Shown here: piece after piece, positions 24,689 through 32,986 of the stretch
How the letters are laid out: each line of letters begins with the position of its first letter
Numbering within the stretch: the stretch's first letter is position 1
From: Ferrimicrobium sp.
GTDB taxonomy: Bacteria > Actinomycetota > Acidimicrobiia > Acidimicrobiales > Acidimicrobiaceae
Assembly (NCBI GenBank): GCA_027365375.1
Contig: DAHXNM010000141.1
Span: 1-37,989 of the forward strand
DNA: 37,989 nucleotides
Direction: 5' to 3'
Translations under genes and position numbers: made by a program
Notes under the pieces: generated by a model
Told to the model about the DNA's origin: nothing
Database searches by the model: none
Seen by the model: the letters and a program-made list of their open reading frames with translations, nothing else

Positions 24689-26017
24689 CTATTGGGTTGT
24701 CGGGTTTTCGTCCTCAGGGACAATGATATCATCAGCTAGGGCAGCCTCACGGCGTGCAATCTCTTCTGGGGGTGCCGCATTCCGGAAAAAGAAGTAGTAG
24801 GCAAAGGCTGAAGCCGTTTGGATGACGCTGGCTATCTCAAATGGTAGCGAGAGGCTCACGTCGTCTAGGAGGTAACCGGTCAGAGTAGGAGATGCCGCCA
24901 TCACGATCTGAGATGGGAGATTTGAGAGTGCTGCGACCCGAGCCTGTTCTGAGGGATCGGCCATAGCGAGCACGTATGACTGTCGCAAGGGGAGAGCCAC
25001 GCGTTGGGCGAACATCCGAATCGTGTAGATGATGCCTGCAATGACGAAGGTGGGGGAGAGTGCTAGCGGAATCAAGAGCAGCCCCTGGGCGATGCGCAGC
25101 CACGAGGTAATTCGTACGGTACCAAAACGCTGCGCCATTTTAGGAGCGATGAGTCCTGATCCTAGAGTGATTATGTTCACGACCAAATAGAGTTCACCAA
25201 TACTGACCTCGTTGGCGTGGTAGCGGATATAGAGCCAATAGGTGACGAAAGGACCAAACATTCCAACTGCGGCTCCGTTGAGCGTGTTGGTGACCCACAG
25301 TCGATAGAGCAGCCATCGTGATCGTTGGGGAAAGGCAAATACCTTCTCTTGCTTGTGCTCGGCTGGGTGAGAGGCTTGAGAAGGATGATTGGAGAGAAAC
25401 ATCGCAATGACGCTTGCAACGAGTGCCGCGGCTGCGGCGATGAGCATACTTGGGCGAAATACTGCGACTGCTACCGCTCGCGCGACATGTTGTTGTCCGG
25501 AGATGGCCGCGAGCCCGGTGCCGATGAGCGCTCCAGCCGTCGAGGCCAACGACACCAGCGAGAATGCTCTATTGCGGTTAGATGGGTTGATGGAGTTGAC
25601 GATTAGCTGTGATTCTGCGGGTTGATAGGGACCCACCATGCCGGCACCGGCACCAGCTCCACGTCCAAAGCTCGCCAGAGCTGCAAAAATGAATAGGACT
25701 GCCGTATCGCTGGAGAAGGCATAGACGACACCCGCCACAGCCACCAAGGCGGGGACGACGATCATAAAGGATTTGGCGCCGACCTTGTTGGTGGCAAATC
25801 CAATCCCCGAGGACATTCCAGCAGCAACAAGGGCGACTATGAGATAGAGGATTCCGAGTTCGAACCCATTGAAGCCGAGGGTAGCGAGGTAGATAGGCAC
25901 CGCAATGCCTGCGATCGCCCGCGATACGCTCATTGCCACTCTGGCTGTGAAAATCAAGGATAAATCTTTGGTCTGGAGTACCTCCAACCAGGAGCCGGAG
26001 CTTGCCGCCTTCGTCAA
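24689..26017 (-). CDS. MFS transporter, 12-helix type
   Basis: The 442-residue protein has about 12 hydrophobic helices split into two halves by a polar loop near residue 210 (NHPSQASHPAEHKQEK). The first half includes IGFATNKVGAKSFM at the motif A position. The domain GRGAGAGAGMVGPYQPAE is Gly-rich, as in sugar or drug MFS carriers. The start is TTG at 26017 with GAGGT seven bases before it. The promoter just upstream carries a 17-base palindrome likely to be an operator. It is followed by the PPOX and sirtuin genes. The substrate cannot be told. Confidence 0.85.
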   Translation of the reverse strand: MTKAASSGSWLEVLQTKDLSLIFTARVAMSVSRAIAGIAVPIYLATLGFNGFELGILYLIVALVAAGMSSGIGFATNKVGAKSFMIVVPALVAVAGVVYAFSSDTAVLFIFAALASFGRGAGAGAGMVGPYQPAESQLIVNSINPSNRNRAFSLVSLASTAGALIGTGLAAISGQQHVARAVAVAVFRPSMLIAAAAALVASVIAMFLSNHPSQASHPAEHKQEKVFAFPQRSRWLLYRLWVTNTLNGAAVGMFGPFVTYWLYIRYHANEVSIGELYLVVNIITLGSGLIAPKMAQRFGTVRITSWLRIAQGLLLIPLALSPTFVIAGIIYTIRMFAQRVALPLRQSYVLAMADPSEQARVAALSNLPSQIVMAASPTLTGYLLDDVSLSLPFEIASVIQTASAFAYYFFFRNAAPPEEIARREAALADDIIVPEDENPTTQ

Positions 26018-26032
26018 TGGGTTACCTCAATT

Positions 26033-26059
26033 AGCATACGCTTACAAACTAGTTGTAAA
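26033..26059 (-). promoter_or_regulatory. Promoter with palindromic operator for the MFS-PPOX-sirtuin operon
   Basis: On the minus strand TTTACA (26059-26054) and TATGCT (26038-26033), 15 bases apart, may form -35 and -10 boxes. A perfect inverted repeat TTACAA-N5-TTGTAA (26042-26058) covers the -35 and spacer. Such a position suits a MarR- or TetR-type repressor. The ribosome site and TTG start follow within 20 bases. Confidence 0.55.
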
Positions 26060-26467
26060 CTGCAAGTATTCCTGTCGTCTCGAAGAACTGCGGTTGTGGT
26101 TATCGAGCGTGTCAGAGACCTAAGGTTTTCAGCGTGGAGATGGATAACGGTCACCAGATCTTAGAGGTACGGCATCTAGGATGCGGTGCAGATTAAATCA
26201 AGACAGATTAAATCAGGACAGATTCCATCCGCACTAGAACCCTGGGTATACAATAGCATCGATGCCGGAGCGTGTGACAGTTGGTTTTTCTTTTGGTGGC
26301 TACTCGTAGCCGATCAGAGCTTCACATTCGGGTCCAAGATCTATAGATCCCGACGGAGCGGGCGCGATAGCGCTATTCGAGACAGCCGCAATGTCTGAAC
26401 GCTGCCACTAGCTGATCGGCCCAGGTGTCGTAGGCTACCCGGCTCTCCGGTTATGGCGGAGTAGATG
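26060..26467. other. Gene-free stretch upstream of the MFS operon
   Basis: Apart from the three 15-bp repeats at 26189-26233 I see only a short ATAGCGCTAT palindrome near 26370 and no gene. The stretch lies between the 3' end of putA and the promoter of the MFS operon. Confidence 0.45.
26189..26233 (+). repeat. Three tandem 15-bp repeats
   Basis: The unit is CAGATTAAATCA(A/G)GA at 26189 and 26204. A third, degenerate copy keeps CAGATT at 26219. The spacing is near one and a half helix turns. They lie about 170 bases upstream of the MFS start and could be regulator-binding iterons or chance. They are too short and few for a CRISPR array. Confidence 0.6.
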
Positions 26468-29422
26468 TCATTCGCTGATATCTGGCGAAAATCCTTGCCG
26501 TAGCAGATTCTCTGAGATCACCTGTTGGTCGGCGAACTGGATCAGATACGATGGTCCACCAGCCTTGAAACCTACGCCGGAGTTGCCAAAACCGCCAAAG
26601 GGATGCCTTCCGGGCACGGCACCGGTGATGCCACGATTGACATAGAAGTTCCCCGCCCGTGCCGCATTCGCCACCCGGGCGATTGCCTGAGCGGATCGCG
26701 AGAATACCCCTTGAGTCAGTGCATAGATAGTGTCGTTTGCCCGCCAGATGGCGTCGTCGAGATCGTCTGCACGCTCCACCGTTAGGACTGGACCAAAGAT
26801 CTCCTCGCGATAGAGAGGCGATTGGCGATCGGGGTTTACGAAGACAGTTGGAGGAACGAAGTAACCATCGCTCTCTGGCGCTATCCCTTGCTGTAACAGC
26901 TCTGAACTCTTCTTACCCTCTTCGATCATGCGCGTGATCTTGGCGAAGGCAGCATCATCCACAACGGGACCCACCTGGATGGCTGGGTCACGAGGATCAC
27001 CGACGATCAGCGTGTTGGTGGCGAGTGCGAGACGATCGACGAAGGCATCGAAGATCTGGCGATGGACAATCACCCGCGAACACGCTGAACACTTCTGACC
27101 GGCAAACCCAAATGCAGAGTAGATCACGCCGGGTACAGCTTGGTCGAGGTCGGCATCTGCATCGACCACTATCGCGTTTTTCCCTCCCATCTCTGCAACG
27201 ACTCGTTTCAAGGATGTTTGACCAGGTACGACGTGGCTGGCGGCCTCGATGATATCAAGTCCAACCGCTCGGGAGCCGGTGAAGGCGATGGTCGAGATCT
27301 GTGGGTGGCGAACGAGTTTTGCACCTACGGTCTCCCCTCGACCTGGAACGAGGCAGAGAGTGCCTGCTGGTAGTCCAGCATGCTCAAACGCACGTGCGAT
27401 GTAGCTCGCAGTGATAGGCGTCTGCTCGGCCGGCTTCAGGATCACAGAGTTGCCCATTACCAGGGCTGCCGCCGTCATCCCCATCGGGATCGCTAGAGGG
27501 AAGTTCCATGGTGGAATCACTAGGGTGACCCCCCGGCTGCGATAACGCAGCTGATTGGTCTCGCCCGCGGGAGAGTCGAGTCGTTCGGTGTCGAGTCGCT
27601 CCGCCCAGATTGCGTAGTACTCGAGAAAGTCAATCGCTTCGCCGATATCATTGTCGGCTTCAAGCCAGGGCTTGCCAGCCTCCATGATCTCGATGGCGTT
27701 GATCTCGCTTCGACGGCTGCGCAGATAGGCGGCTGCCTTGCGGAGAATAGTGGCGCGCTCTGGAAGCGATGCGCTTGACCACCCGGGTTGCGCAGCAAGT
27801 GCCGCCGAGGCTGCTGCCTCCACCTGCTCTTCGCTGGCCTCTTCGATCTGGGCAAGAATTTGGGTCGGGTTCGCTGGATTCAACGAAGTCGACCAGACGC
27901 CACTCTCAGCGAGAGGGAGACCGATTGAAAGTCGGATTTTGTTGCTGGTGTTTAACGTCGCGGCGACGTTGTCTATAGCCTCCTGCTGGAGCCGCATCTC
28001 GTGCTGGTGATGGAATTCAGTCGTCGGCTCGTGCGTATATCCAGTGGGATATCCGGTTGGAGGTCTTGATTCGCGTGTGAGTTTAGGAGGCGCGACCAGG
28101 CGTGCGATTGACTGCTTGCTTCCAAAGCGCGCCCTGACGAAGGAGGAGTTCGACGTATTTTCGAGCAGACGGCGCACAAGATAGCTCATGCCCGGTAGTA
28201 GTTCACCTACTGGGGTATAGATCCTTACCGACTGGCCCTGGGCGAGCAGTGCTGAGGACATCGGTTCTGCCATCCCAAAGAGCATCTGAATCTCATAGTC
28301 ATCTGGAGTGAGTCCAAGGCTCCGGGCGTAGGCGATGGCGAAGGAGAGGGAGCGGAGATTGTGGGAGCCAAAGGCTGGATGCACCTTCCGGTGATTATCG
28401 AGAAGTAGCTTGATAGATTCCTCGTAACTGATATCGCTCTCGGCCTTATCTGTGAAGACTGGAGGGGTGTGCGACTCCGAGGAGGCCTGGGCGAACTCAG
28501 TATCCCAGTATGCGCCCTTGACAAGGCGTATCCATAGACGTGGATTGCCAGACTCTTGGCCCTCTAGACGAGTTAGCAGCGACTTGAGCTCGGCAACATG
28601 TCGACGGAGATACGCCTGCATCACTAGCCCAAGTTGGAGGTCGGCGAAGTTTGGGTCACCCACTAACCGGTTGAAGATCTCAAGCGTCAACTCATAGGTG
28701 TCATAGTGCTCCATGTCGAGGAAGATCAAGCTGCCGGCATCTTGTGCTGACTTTAGGAGTGGGGTGATGCGTTCGATGACCTCGTCTATGGCGCCTCGAC
28801 GTTGCAACGGTCCGTAGTGAGGAGTGAGCGCGCTCGGCTTGACGCTGATGCTGATCTTGGGTCCAGTGAGCTTGGCGTTGATCGCGATAAATGGAGCAGA
28901 GGTGGAGAGCCGGTCGTGGATGTCGGTAAGGCGGTTGATGTACCTGTCGCTCTCTGGGTAGGTGATGATCTTCTCACCCAGCAGGTCAACCGTGGTCAGA
29001 TAGCCCTGGTGGGCCATCTGACCTACTTTGCGAGCAATCTCATCGAGCTCAGTACCGAGGATAAATTGGTTAGCCATCTCGATGATGTTGTTTCGAGTCA
29101 GCGATGTCAATACCGAGCGGCCGATACCAAGTTTGGAGGCGAGTGACTGGCTTGCAGCCATCCATTTTGGAGCTCTGGGATCGAGGTATTCGAGCACGTG
29201 CGCAGTAGTCTGTTCCGGCCCATCTAGGGAAGGAAATACATCTACAAGTCGAAACAGGTCAGCGCGGAAGACAGGATCCTTCAGCGCTTGCTTCATAACC
29301 AATGAGGCGAATCCTTTGAGCTGGTAGACACCACTAGGGCCGTCGTAGGTGCTAATTGCAGCCGCGATCTCTTGGATCGCTGGCTCTAGTGATCCGCTGT
29401 GTACTGACTCCAAACTCATCAC
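26468..29422 (-). CDS. putA: Bifunctional proline dehydrogenase / glutamate-semialdehyde dehydrogenase
   Basis: This is a 984-residue PutA without the N-terminal ribbon-helix-helix DNA-binding domain. An FAD-dependent proline dehydrogenase barrel occupies about residues 130-450 (FLDMEHYDTYELT, RLVKGAYWD, YEIQMLFGMAEP). The NAD-dependent P5C dehydrogenase fills about 500-970 (PWNFPLAIP, VAEMGGKNA, and the catalytic Cys in GFAGQKCSACSR). It turns proline into glutamate, channelling P5C between sites, and works at the inner membrane face. The start is GTG at 29422, with AAGGG nine bases upstream, or the ATG three bases later. It is a lone gene divergent from a hydrolase. Confidence 0.95.
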   Translation of the reverse strand: MMSLESVHSGSLEPAIQEIAAAISTYDGPSGVYQLKGFASLVMKQALKDPVFRADLFRLVDVFPSLDGPEQTTAHVLEYLDPRAPKWMAASQSLASKLGIGRSVLTSLTRNNIIEMANQFILGTELDEIARKVGQMAHQGYLTTVDLLGEKIITYPESDRYINRLTDIHDRLSTSAPFIAINAKLTGPKISISVKPSALTPHYGPLQRRGAIDEVIERITPLLKSAQDAGSLIFLDMEHYDTYELTLEIFNRLVGDPNFADLQLGLVMQAYLRRHVAELKSLLTRLEGQESGNPRLWIRLVKGAYWDTEFAQASSESHTPPVFTDKAESDISYEESIKLLLDNHRKVHPAFGSHNLRSLSFAIAYARSLGLTPDDYEIQMLFGMAEPMSSALLAQGQSVRIYTPVGELLPGMSYLVRRLLENTSNSSFVRARFGSKQSIARLVAPPKLTRESRPPTGYPTGYTHEPTTEFHHQHEMRLQQEAIDNVAATLNTSNKIRLSIGLPLAESGVWSTSLNPANPTQILAQIEEASEEQVEAAASAALAAQPGWSSASLPERATILRKAAAYLRSRRSEINAIEIMEAGKPWLEADNDIGEAIDFLEYYAIWAERLDTERLDSPAGETNQLRYRSRGVTLVIPPWNFPLAIPMGMTAAALVMGNSVILKPAEQTPITASYIARAFEHAGLPAGTLCLVPGRGETVGAKLVRHPQISTIAFTGSRAVGLDIIEAASHVVPGQTSLKRVVAEMGGKNAIVVDADADLDQAVPGVIYSAFGFAGQKCSACSRVIVHRQIFDAFVDRLALATNTLIVGDPRDPAIQVGPVVDDAAFAKITRMIEEGKKSSELLQQGIAPESDGYFVPPTVFVNPDRQSPLYREEIFGPVLTVERADDLDDAIWRANDTIYALTQGVFSRSAQAIARVANAARAGNFYVNRGITGAVPGRHPFGGFGNSGVGFKAGGPSYLIQFADQQVISENLLRQGFSPDISE

Positions 29423-29515
29423 CTCATACTACCCTTAAAGCGTTATCTCGGTTCGAGAATCGGTGGTAGTCGTAGTGTCTTGGGTCAAGGTGTCCTAGAG
29501 GTGAGGTGGCAGGTC

Positions 29516-30379
29516 ATGGAGACGCTTGAGGTGAAGATGCGAGATGGTGTTCGGCTTGTATTGGATCGGTTTGATCCAGTCGGTCCTAGTCTCACAGCTT
29601 CGGTGATCTTGCTGCATGGGCTCTCGTCGAATGCACAACTGTGGTGGCCTGTGGCTCGTTTGCTCTCAGAACATGGAGTTTGCAGCTACACCGTCGATCA
29701 GAGGGGCCATGGTCGTTCGGGTGGGGCGGGTTCCCCGATGGGGATCGCCGAGAGCGCGGATGATCTTCTAACCGTGGTGAAGGATATCTCGCCCAGCGAA
29801 CCACTAGCGGTCGTGGGGCAGTCATGGGGTGCCTCGGTGGCGCTGCATTACGGAGCGGTCGCCGCCGATCAGCCAGAGGTCAGGCCCTATGTGGTTGGTC
29901 TAGTTGATGGCGGATTTCAAGCTATGGGGCGTGCTTTTTCATCTAGGGAGGATGCGCTCAGACAGTTGCGTCCTGCCGAGATTGATGGGCGACCGATCGA
30001 GGAGCTGGACGCTTTTTTTCGACGGCGGTACGAGGATTGGGATCCAGAGGTCTTACTCGCTGCCCGAGCTGGTTTTCACATCGACTCTGCTGGGCTAGCC
30101 TATCGGCGATTGGCAGTCAGAGACCATATGGTCATTTTGGGCGATCTAATAGATTACGAGCCACACATCGATGCAGGGCGTCTTCGCTCCAAGCTGCTCT
30201 TGATCCCTGCGCTTGCAGGGAGTCCAGAGGCGGATGAGGCAAAGACGGTGGCTGCAGGAAGACTGCTCGCAGAGGCTCCTAACCAAGGCTGGCTTCGCCC
30301 GATGATCGGCGATCACGATCTTCATGCCCAGTATCCCGAGCGTATCGCCGAGATCATTTTCGAGTCGCTTTCGGCCTAG
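29516..30379 (+). CDS. Alpha/beta hydrolase, lipase-like
   Basis: This is a hydrolase of 287 residues with HGLSSNAQLWWPVARLL as the oxyanion region and VDQRGHGRSG. The nucleophile Ser is in VVGQSWGASVALHYG and the likely catalytic His in GDHDLHAQYP at the end. The DQRGHGRS block is shared with many esterases and haloperoxidase-like enzymes. I start it at the ATG at 29516, which has GAGGTG eight bases before it; a TTG at 29480 would add 12 residues. No signal peptide. It is divergent from putA. Its role is unknown. Confidence 0.82.
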   Translation: METLEVKMRDGVRLVLDRFDPVGPSLTASVILLHGLSSNAQLWWPVARLLSEHGVCSYTVDQRGHGRSGGAGSPMGIAESADDLLTVVKDISPSEPLAVVGQSWGASVALHYGAVAADQPEVRPYVVGLVDGGFQAMGRAFSSREDALRQLRPAEIDGRPIEELDAFFRRRYEDWDPEVLLAARAGFHIDSAGLAYRRLAVRDHMVILGDLIDYEPHIDAGRLRSKLLLIPALAGSPEADEAKTVAAGRLLAEAPNQGWLRPMIGDHDLHAQYPERIAEIIFESLSA

Positions 30380-30734
30380 AGGCGGCGTTGTTCGCCAAGT
30401 GAGGTCTGTTGTTCGGGGCTGGGGCCCGCATCCTCCGAGCGGCGGGTGATCCAGATGGCGTGTGGGTGAGAGTGTTGGCTTGTGATTGGTCATCGGTATC
30501 GGCCCAGATCGAACCAGAGTCTATGTTTTGTCTTTAACGCCAAGAGACACCGTGAACGCAACCGACATTTTGTGTTTAGAGCTCTGGCCAACCTCTCCTG
30601 CTGGCTGCGTCGGCCTTTGCCGTCTCCGGTATCTGCGTGTGATGCACTAACTCGGGTGATCGGCTGGGCGCTATCGGCGCGAGTGAGTGATGATCGGTAG
30701 ACGCTATCGGCTCTTGCGCTCAGGTGATCGCTGG
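30380..30734. other. Gene-free stretch between converging genes
   Basis: No convincing gene or terminator is seen between the hydrolase and the reductase. CGCTATCGG occurs twice (near 30668 and 30703), too short to interpret. Both flanking genes end here. Confidence 0.4.
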
Positions 30735-31784
30735 CTATCCGAGTATTGACAATGAGAAAAAGTCGCCTTGCTGGTCGGTAAACGGCTCGGTGTAGACCAC
30801 ACCTGGTTTTAATGAGTTGACCGCTCGCGAGCAGTCGGCGACGAAGGGGTCACTGCCGGCGATGAACACGGCGGTGTCGGCCAGTGAAGGAGTGATGGCT
30901 TCAAGGATCCCCGGTATGCGGCCATGGTGATGTGGCTCGGTGGTGCAGGTTAGGTCATGATCATGACGTGTGTAGCTGACCTGGAGCTCAAAGTTTGAGT
31001 AGCGTCGTTTGAGGTATTCGAGTTGTCCTAACGGATAGACATCTGCTGGCGTGCGTGCTGAGAACACGAGAGTGACCGGATGTGCAAAGCCCCGTCGAAG
31101 TGCAGCCTCGGTGAGCGACATGATCGGGGCGAGGCCGGACCCGCCGGCGATCAGTAGAACGGGCGTGGCGATTGCGGGGTCACCGATGAAGGAGCCGTAA
31201 GGCCCATTTACCATGAGGGTCTCGCCGATTGATACGCGGTCGGTGAGCCAGCTGCTGGTCTGGCCGAAGGGTTCACGAGTGATGTAGAAGGTCAATTCGC
31301 CGTCGGGGCGCGGAGCATTCGCCATCGAGTAGTTGCGCAGAGGATGCTCCGGTGGCGCTCCAAGTTGCATATGTTGACCGGGCCAGAATCGGAGCGACTC
31401 GCCAACGGGGCGAAGGCGTAACTCGATGATGGAGGGGGTGCGCTCTATACGTTCTACTACGACATAGGGGACCTGTTCGCGAGGTGGGAATAGCGTCGGC
31501 TTTGCGTCCTCAGTTCCCCATTCGATCTCGAGGCACTCCGATAGCGGTTTGGCCATGCACATCGCTCCATAACCTTGCTCGCGATCCTCTTTTGAGAGAG
31601 CCATGTCTAAGACGAACCCTTGGTCGAAGGAGCCAGAGCGGACCTTAACCTTGCACTCGCCACAGGTTCCGGCCCGACAGTTGTTCGGCAGTGCCCAACC
31701 CTCGGCCTCGAGGGCGGCCAAGACGGTCATGCCATCGGGGCAGGGAATCTCATTGCCTGACGGATAGAGCCTTATTACTGACAC
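30735..31784 (-). CDS. 2Fe-2S / FAD oxygenase reductase
   Basis: The 349-residue electron-transfer protein starts with a plant-type 2Fe-2S ferredoxin domain with ligands C36, C41, C44 and C76 (CRAGTCGEC, MCMAKP). An FAD domain follows with RNYSMA at 150-155 and GPYGSF, then an NAD(P) domain with IAGGSGLAP. This domain order is that of methane monooxygenase reductase and benzoate dioxygenase reductase; PaaE of phenylacetyl-CoA epoxidase has the ferredoxin at the other end. It should pass electrons from NAD(P)H to an oxygenase. The GTG start at 31784 has AAGGAGG four bases upstream. It is divergent from the R2-like diiron gene, its likely partner. Confidence 0.9.
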   Translation of the reverse strand: MSVIRLYPSGNEIPCPDGMTVLAALEAEGWALPNNCRAGTCGECKVKVRSGSFDQGFVLDMALSKEDREQGYGAMCMAKPLSECLEIEWGTEDAKPTLFPPREQVPYVVVERIERTPSIIELRLRPVGESLRFWPGQHMQLGAPPEHPLRNYSMANAPRPDGELTFYITREPFGQTSSWLTDRVSIGETLMVNGPYGSFIGDPAIATPVLLIAGGSGLAPIMSLTEAALRRGFAHPVTLVFSARTPADVYPLGQLEYLKRRYSNFELQVSYTRHDHDLTCTTEPHHHGRIPGILEAITPSLADTAVFIAGSDPFVADCSRAVNSLKPGVVYTEPFTDQQGDFFSLSILG

Positions 31785-31921
31785 CGGGCCTCCTTAAAAC
31801 ACTCAACACACGTTTAGGTCTCTCGCTCCTCGATCACAGCGTCGCAGTTCGTGTCCTTCGACACCATTGGCGACTGCACTGTGATCTATGAGACGAGAGC
31901 CTGTGCTACTATTGTAACCAG

Positions 31922-31937
31922 CCGACCGAATGGTCGG
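31922..31937. promoter_or_regulatory. Palindromic operator in front of the diiron/CoA operon
   Basis: CCGACC-GAAT-GGTCGG is a perfect inverted repeat with six-base arms and a four-base centre. It lies between a possible -10 (TACTAT near 31910) and the ribosome site, 23 bases from the GTG start of the R2-like gene and about 140 from the divergent reductase. The placement suits a TetR repressor, and the TetR gene at 35929-36540 in the same operon is the natural candidate. Confidence 0.7.
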
Positions 31938-31960
31938 TAGATGTGTGAAAGGGGAGTGCA

Positions 31961-32986
31961 GTGACACAGGCGCACGACGGACTCGGCGGATCGATGGAGT
32001 TTCCCCCGCCGATTGAGCAGCCAAACATCTTTCCGTTGTCGTGGGAGTCTCAGACGACGAAGCTCGAAGAGATTTGGGCCTCGGCACAGAAGGAGTACTG
32101 GGATCCAGCACGGCTTCCGTGGGACGGTCTGCGACCCGAGCAGATGTCCCCAGCAGAGCGCGAGGCGGTTGCATACTGGTTCTCGCTTCTTTCTGTGTTC
32201 GACGCATCGGCTCCACCGGTGTTCGCGACAGCCTTAGTGCATGCGTATGAGATTCATGAGGAGGATCCGGTTCGACGCGCGTTCTTCTCGATCACCCGTG
32301 ATGAGCAGAATCACGAGATAGTCTGTGGTAAGGCGATCTCACTCCTGACGCCAGGAGCCCCACTCGACTACGAACCACAGTCTGACCTGGGGCGCAGGGC
32401 AAAGCGCAACGTTGAGTGGCTCTATCACAATGGGGCTCGTTATTGGAACGGTTATAAGAAGGCGGTTCCTCGCTACTCGATGGCTGTGCTTTTTAGCTCC
32501 TTCCTGATGGGAGAGGTCGCCTCGGCTACCTTGTTCCAATACATGTTCAACCACACAACGATTCCCGTCTTCAAGGAGGCTTTCCGAGCGATAGGCCGCG
32601 ACGAGGGTCGACACATGGCGATCTGCCTTTCCCTGATGGAGCGCGACTACCCAAAGATCTCTGACGAGGATCGTTCGGTCGTGACCAAACAGATTCGGGC
32701 TGGCTATGTCTTCCTCTCCGGCATCCTTTTTGAGCCCCCATCCGATTTCTGGGACCTACCCGAAGATTTTATTTCGACACAGCGTGAGATAGAAGAGGTA
32801 GCCCGTGCAGCAGGGCTGGGTGTCGCCACCTACGATGAGAAGTTAGAGAATTGGCGCCAAGCGATGCTAAACGTCAAGGGAGTGCTGGAACGATATGACA
32901 TTCCGTTCCCGGCTATCCCTGAGGTTGGAATCTCTGGAGAGGAAGTCACGGACGTAAATTGGGACGAGATAATTCCAGTCTTTTAG
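31961..32986 (+). CDS. R2-like diiron carboxylate protein, putative oxygenase or oxidase
   Basis: This is a 341-residue ferritin-like four-helix protein of the ribonucleotide reductase R2/R2lox kind. Metal ligands can be assigned as D81 (SVFDAS), E115 and H118 (DEQNH), E185 (LMGEVAS), and E215 and H218 (IGRDEGRHM, close to R2lox IGDDERRHM). The place of the R2 radical tyrosine, four residues after the first His, is C122, so a normal radical R2 is unlikely. No large ribonucleotide reductase subunit is near. A GTG start at 31961 follows AAGGGGAG. It opens a CoA-degradation operon and faces an oxygenase reductase, so I infer a diiron oxygenase on an acyl- or aryl-CoA. This role is not established. 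Confidence 0.75.
   Translation: MTQAHDGLGGSMEFPPPIEQPNIFPLSWESQTTKLEEIWASAQKEYWDPARLPWDGLRPEQMSPAEREAVAYWFSLLSVFDASAPPVFATALVHAYEIHEEDPVRRAFFSITRDEQNHEIVCGKAISLLTPGAPLDYEPQSDLGRRAKRNVEWLYHNGARYWNGYKKAVPRYSMAVLFSSFLMGEVASATLFQYMFNHTTIPVFKEAFRAIGRDEGRHMAICLSLMERDYPKISDEDRSVVTKQIRAGYVFLSGILFEPPSDFWDLPEDFISTQREIEEVARAAGLGVATYDEKLENWRQAMLNVKGVLERYDIPFPAIPEVGISGEEVTDVNWDEIIPVF

Noticed and set aside
26189-26233. CRISPR array
   Set aside because: Only three 15-bp units with no spacers and no cas genes in the window.
29446-29458. TCTCG-GTT-CGAGA as a LexA (SOS) box between putA and the hydrolase
   Set aside because: It lacks the GAAC/GTTC arms of the actinobacterial LexA site and no damage gene is near.
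31961-32986. Ribonucleotide reductase small subunit
   Set aside because: No large subunit or nrd gene nearby, Cys at the radical position, and a setting of CoA catabolism with an oxygenase reductase.
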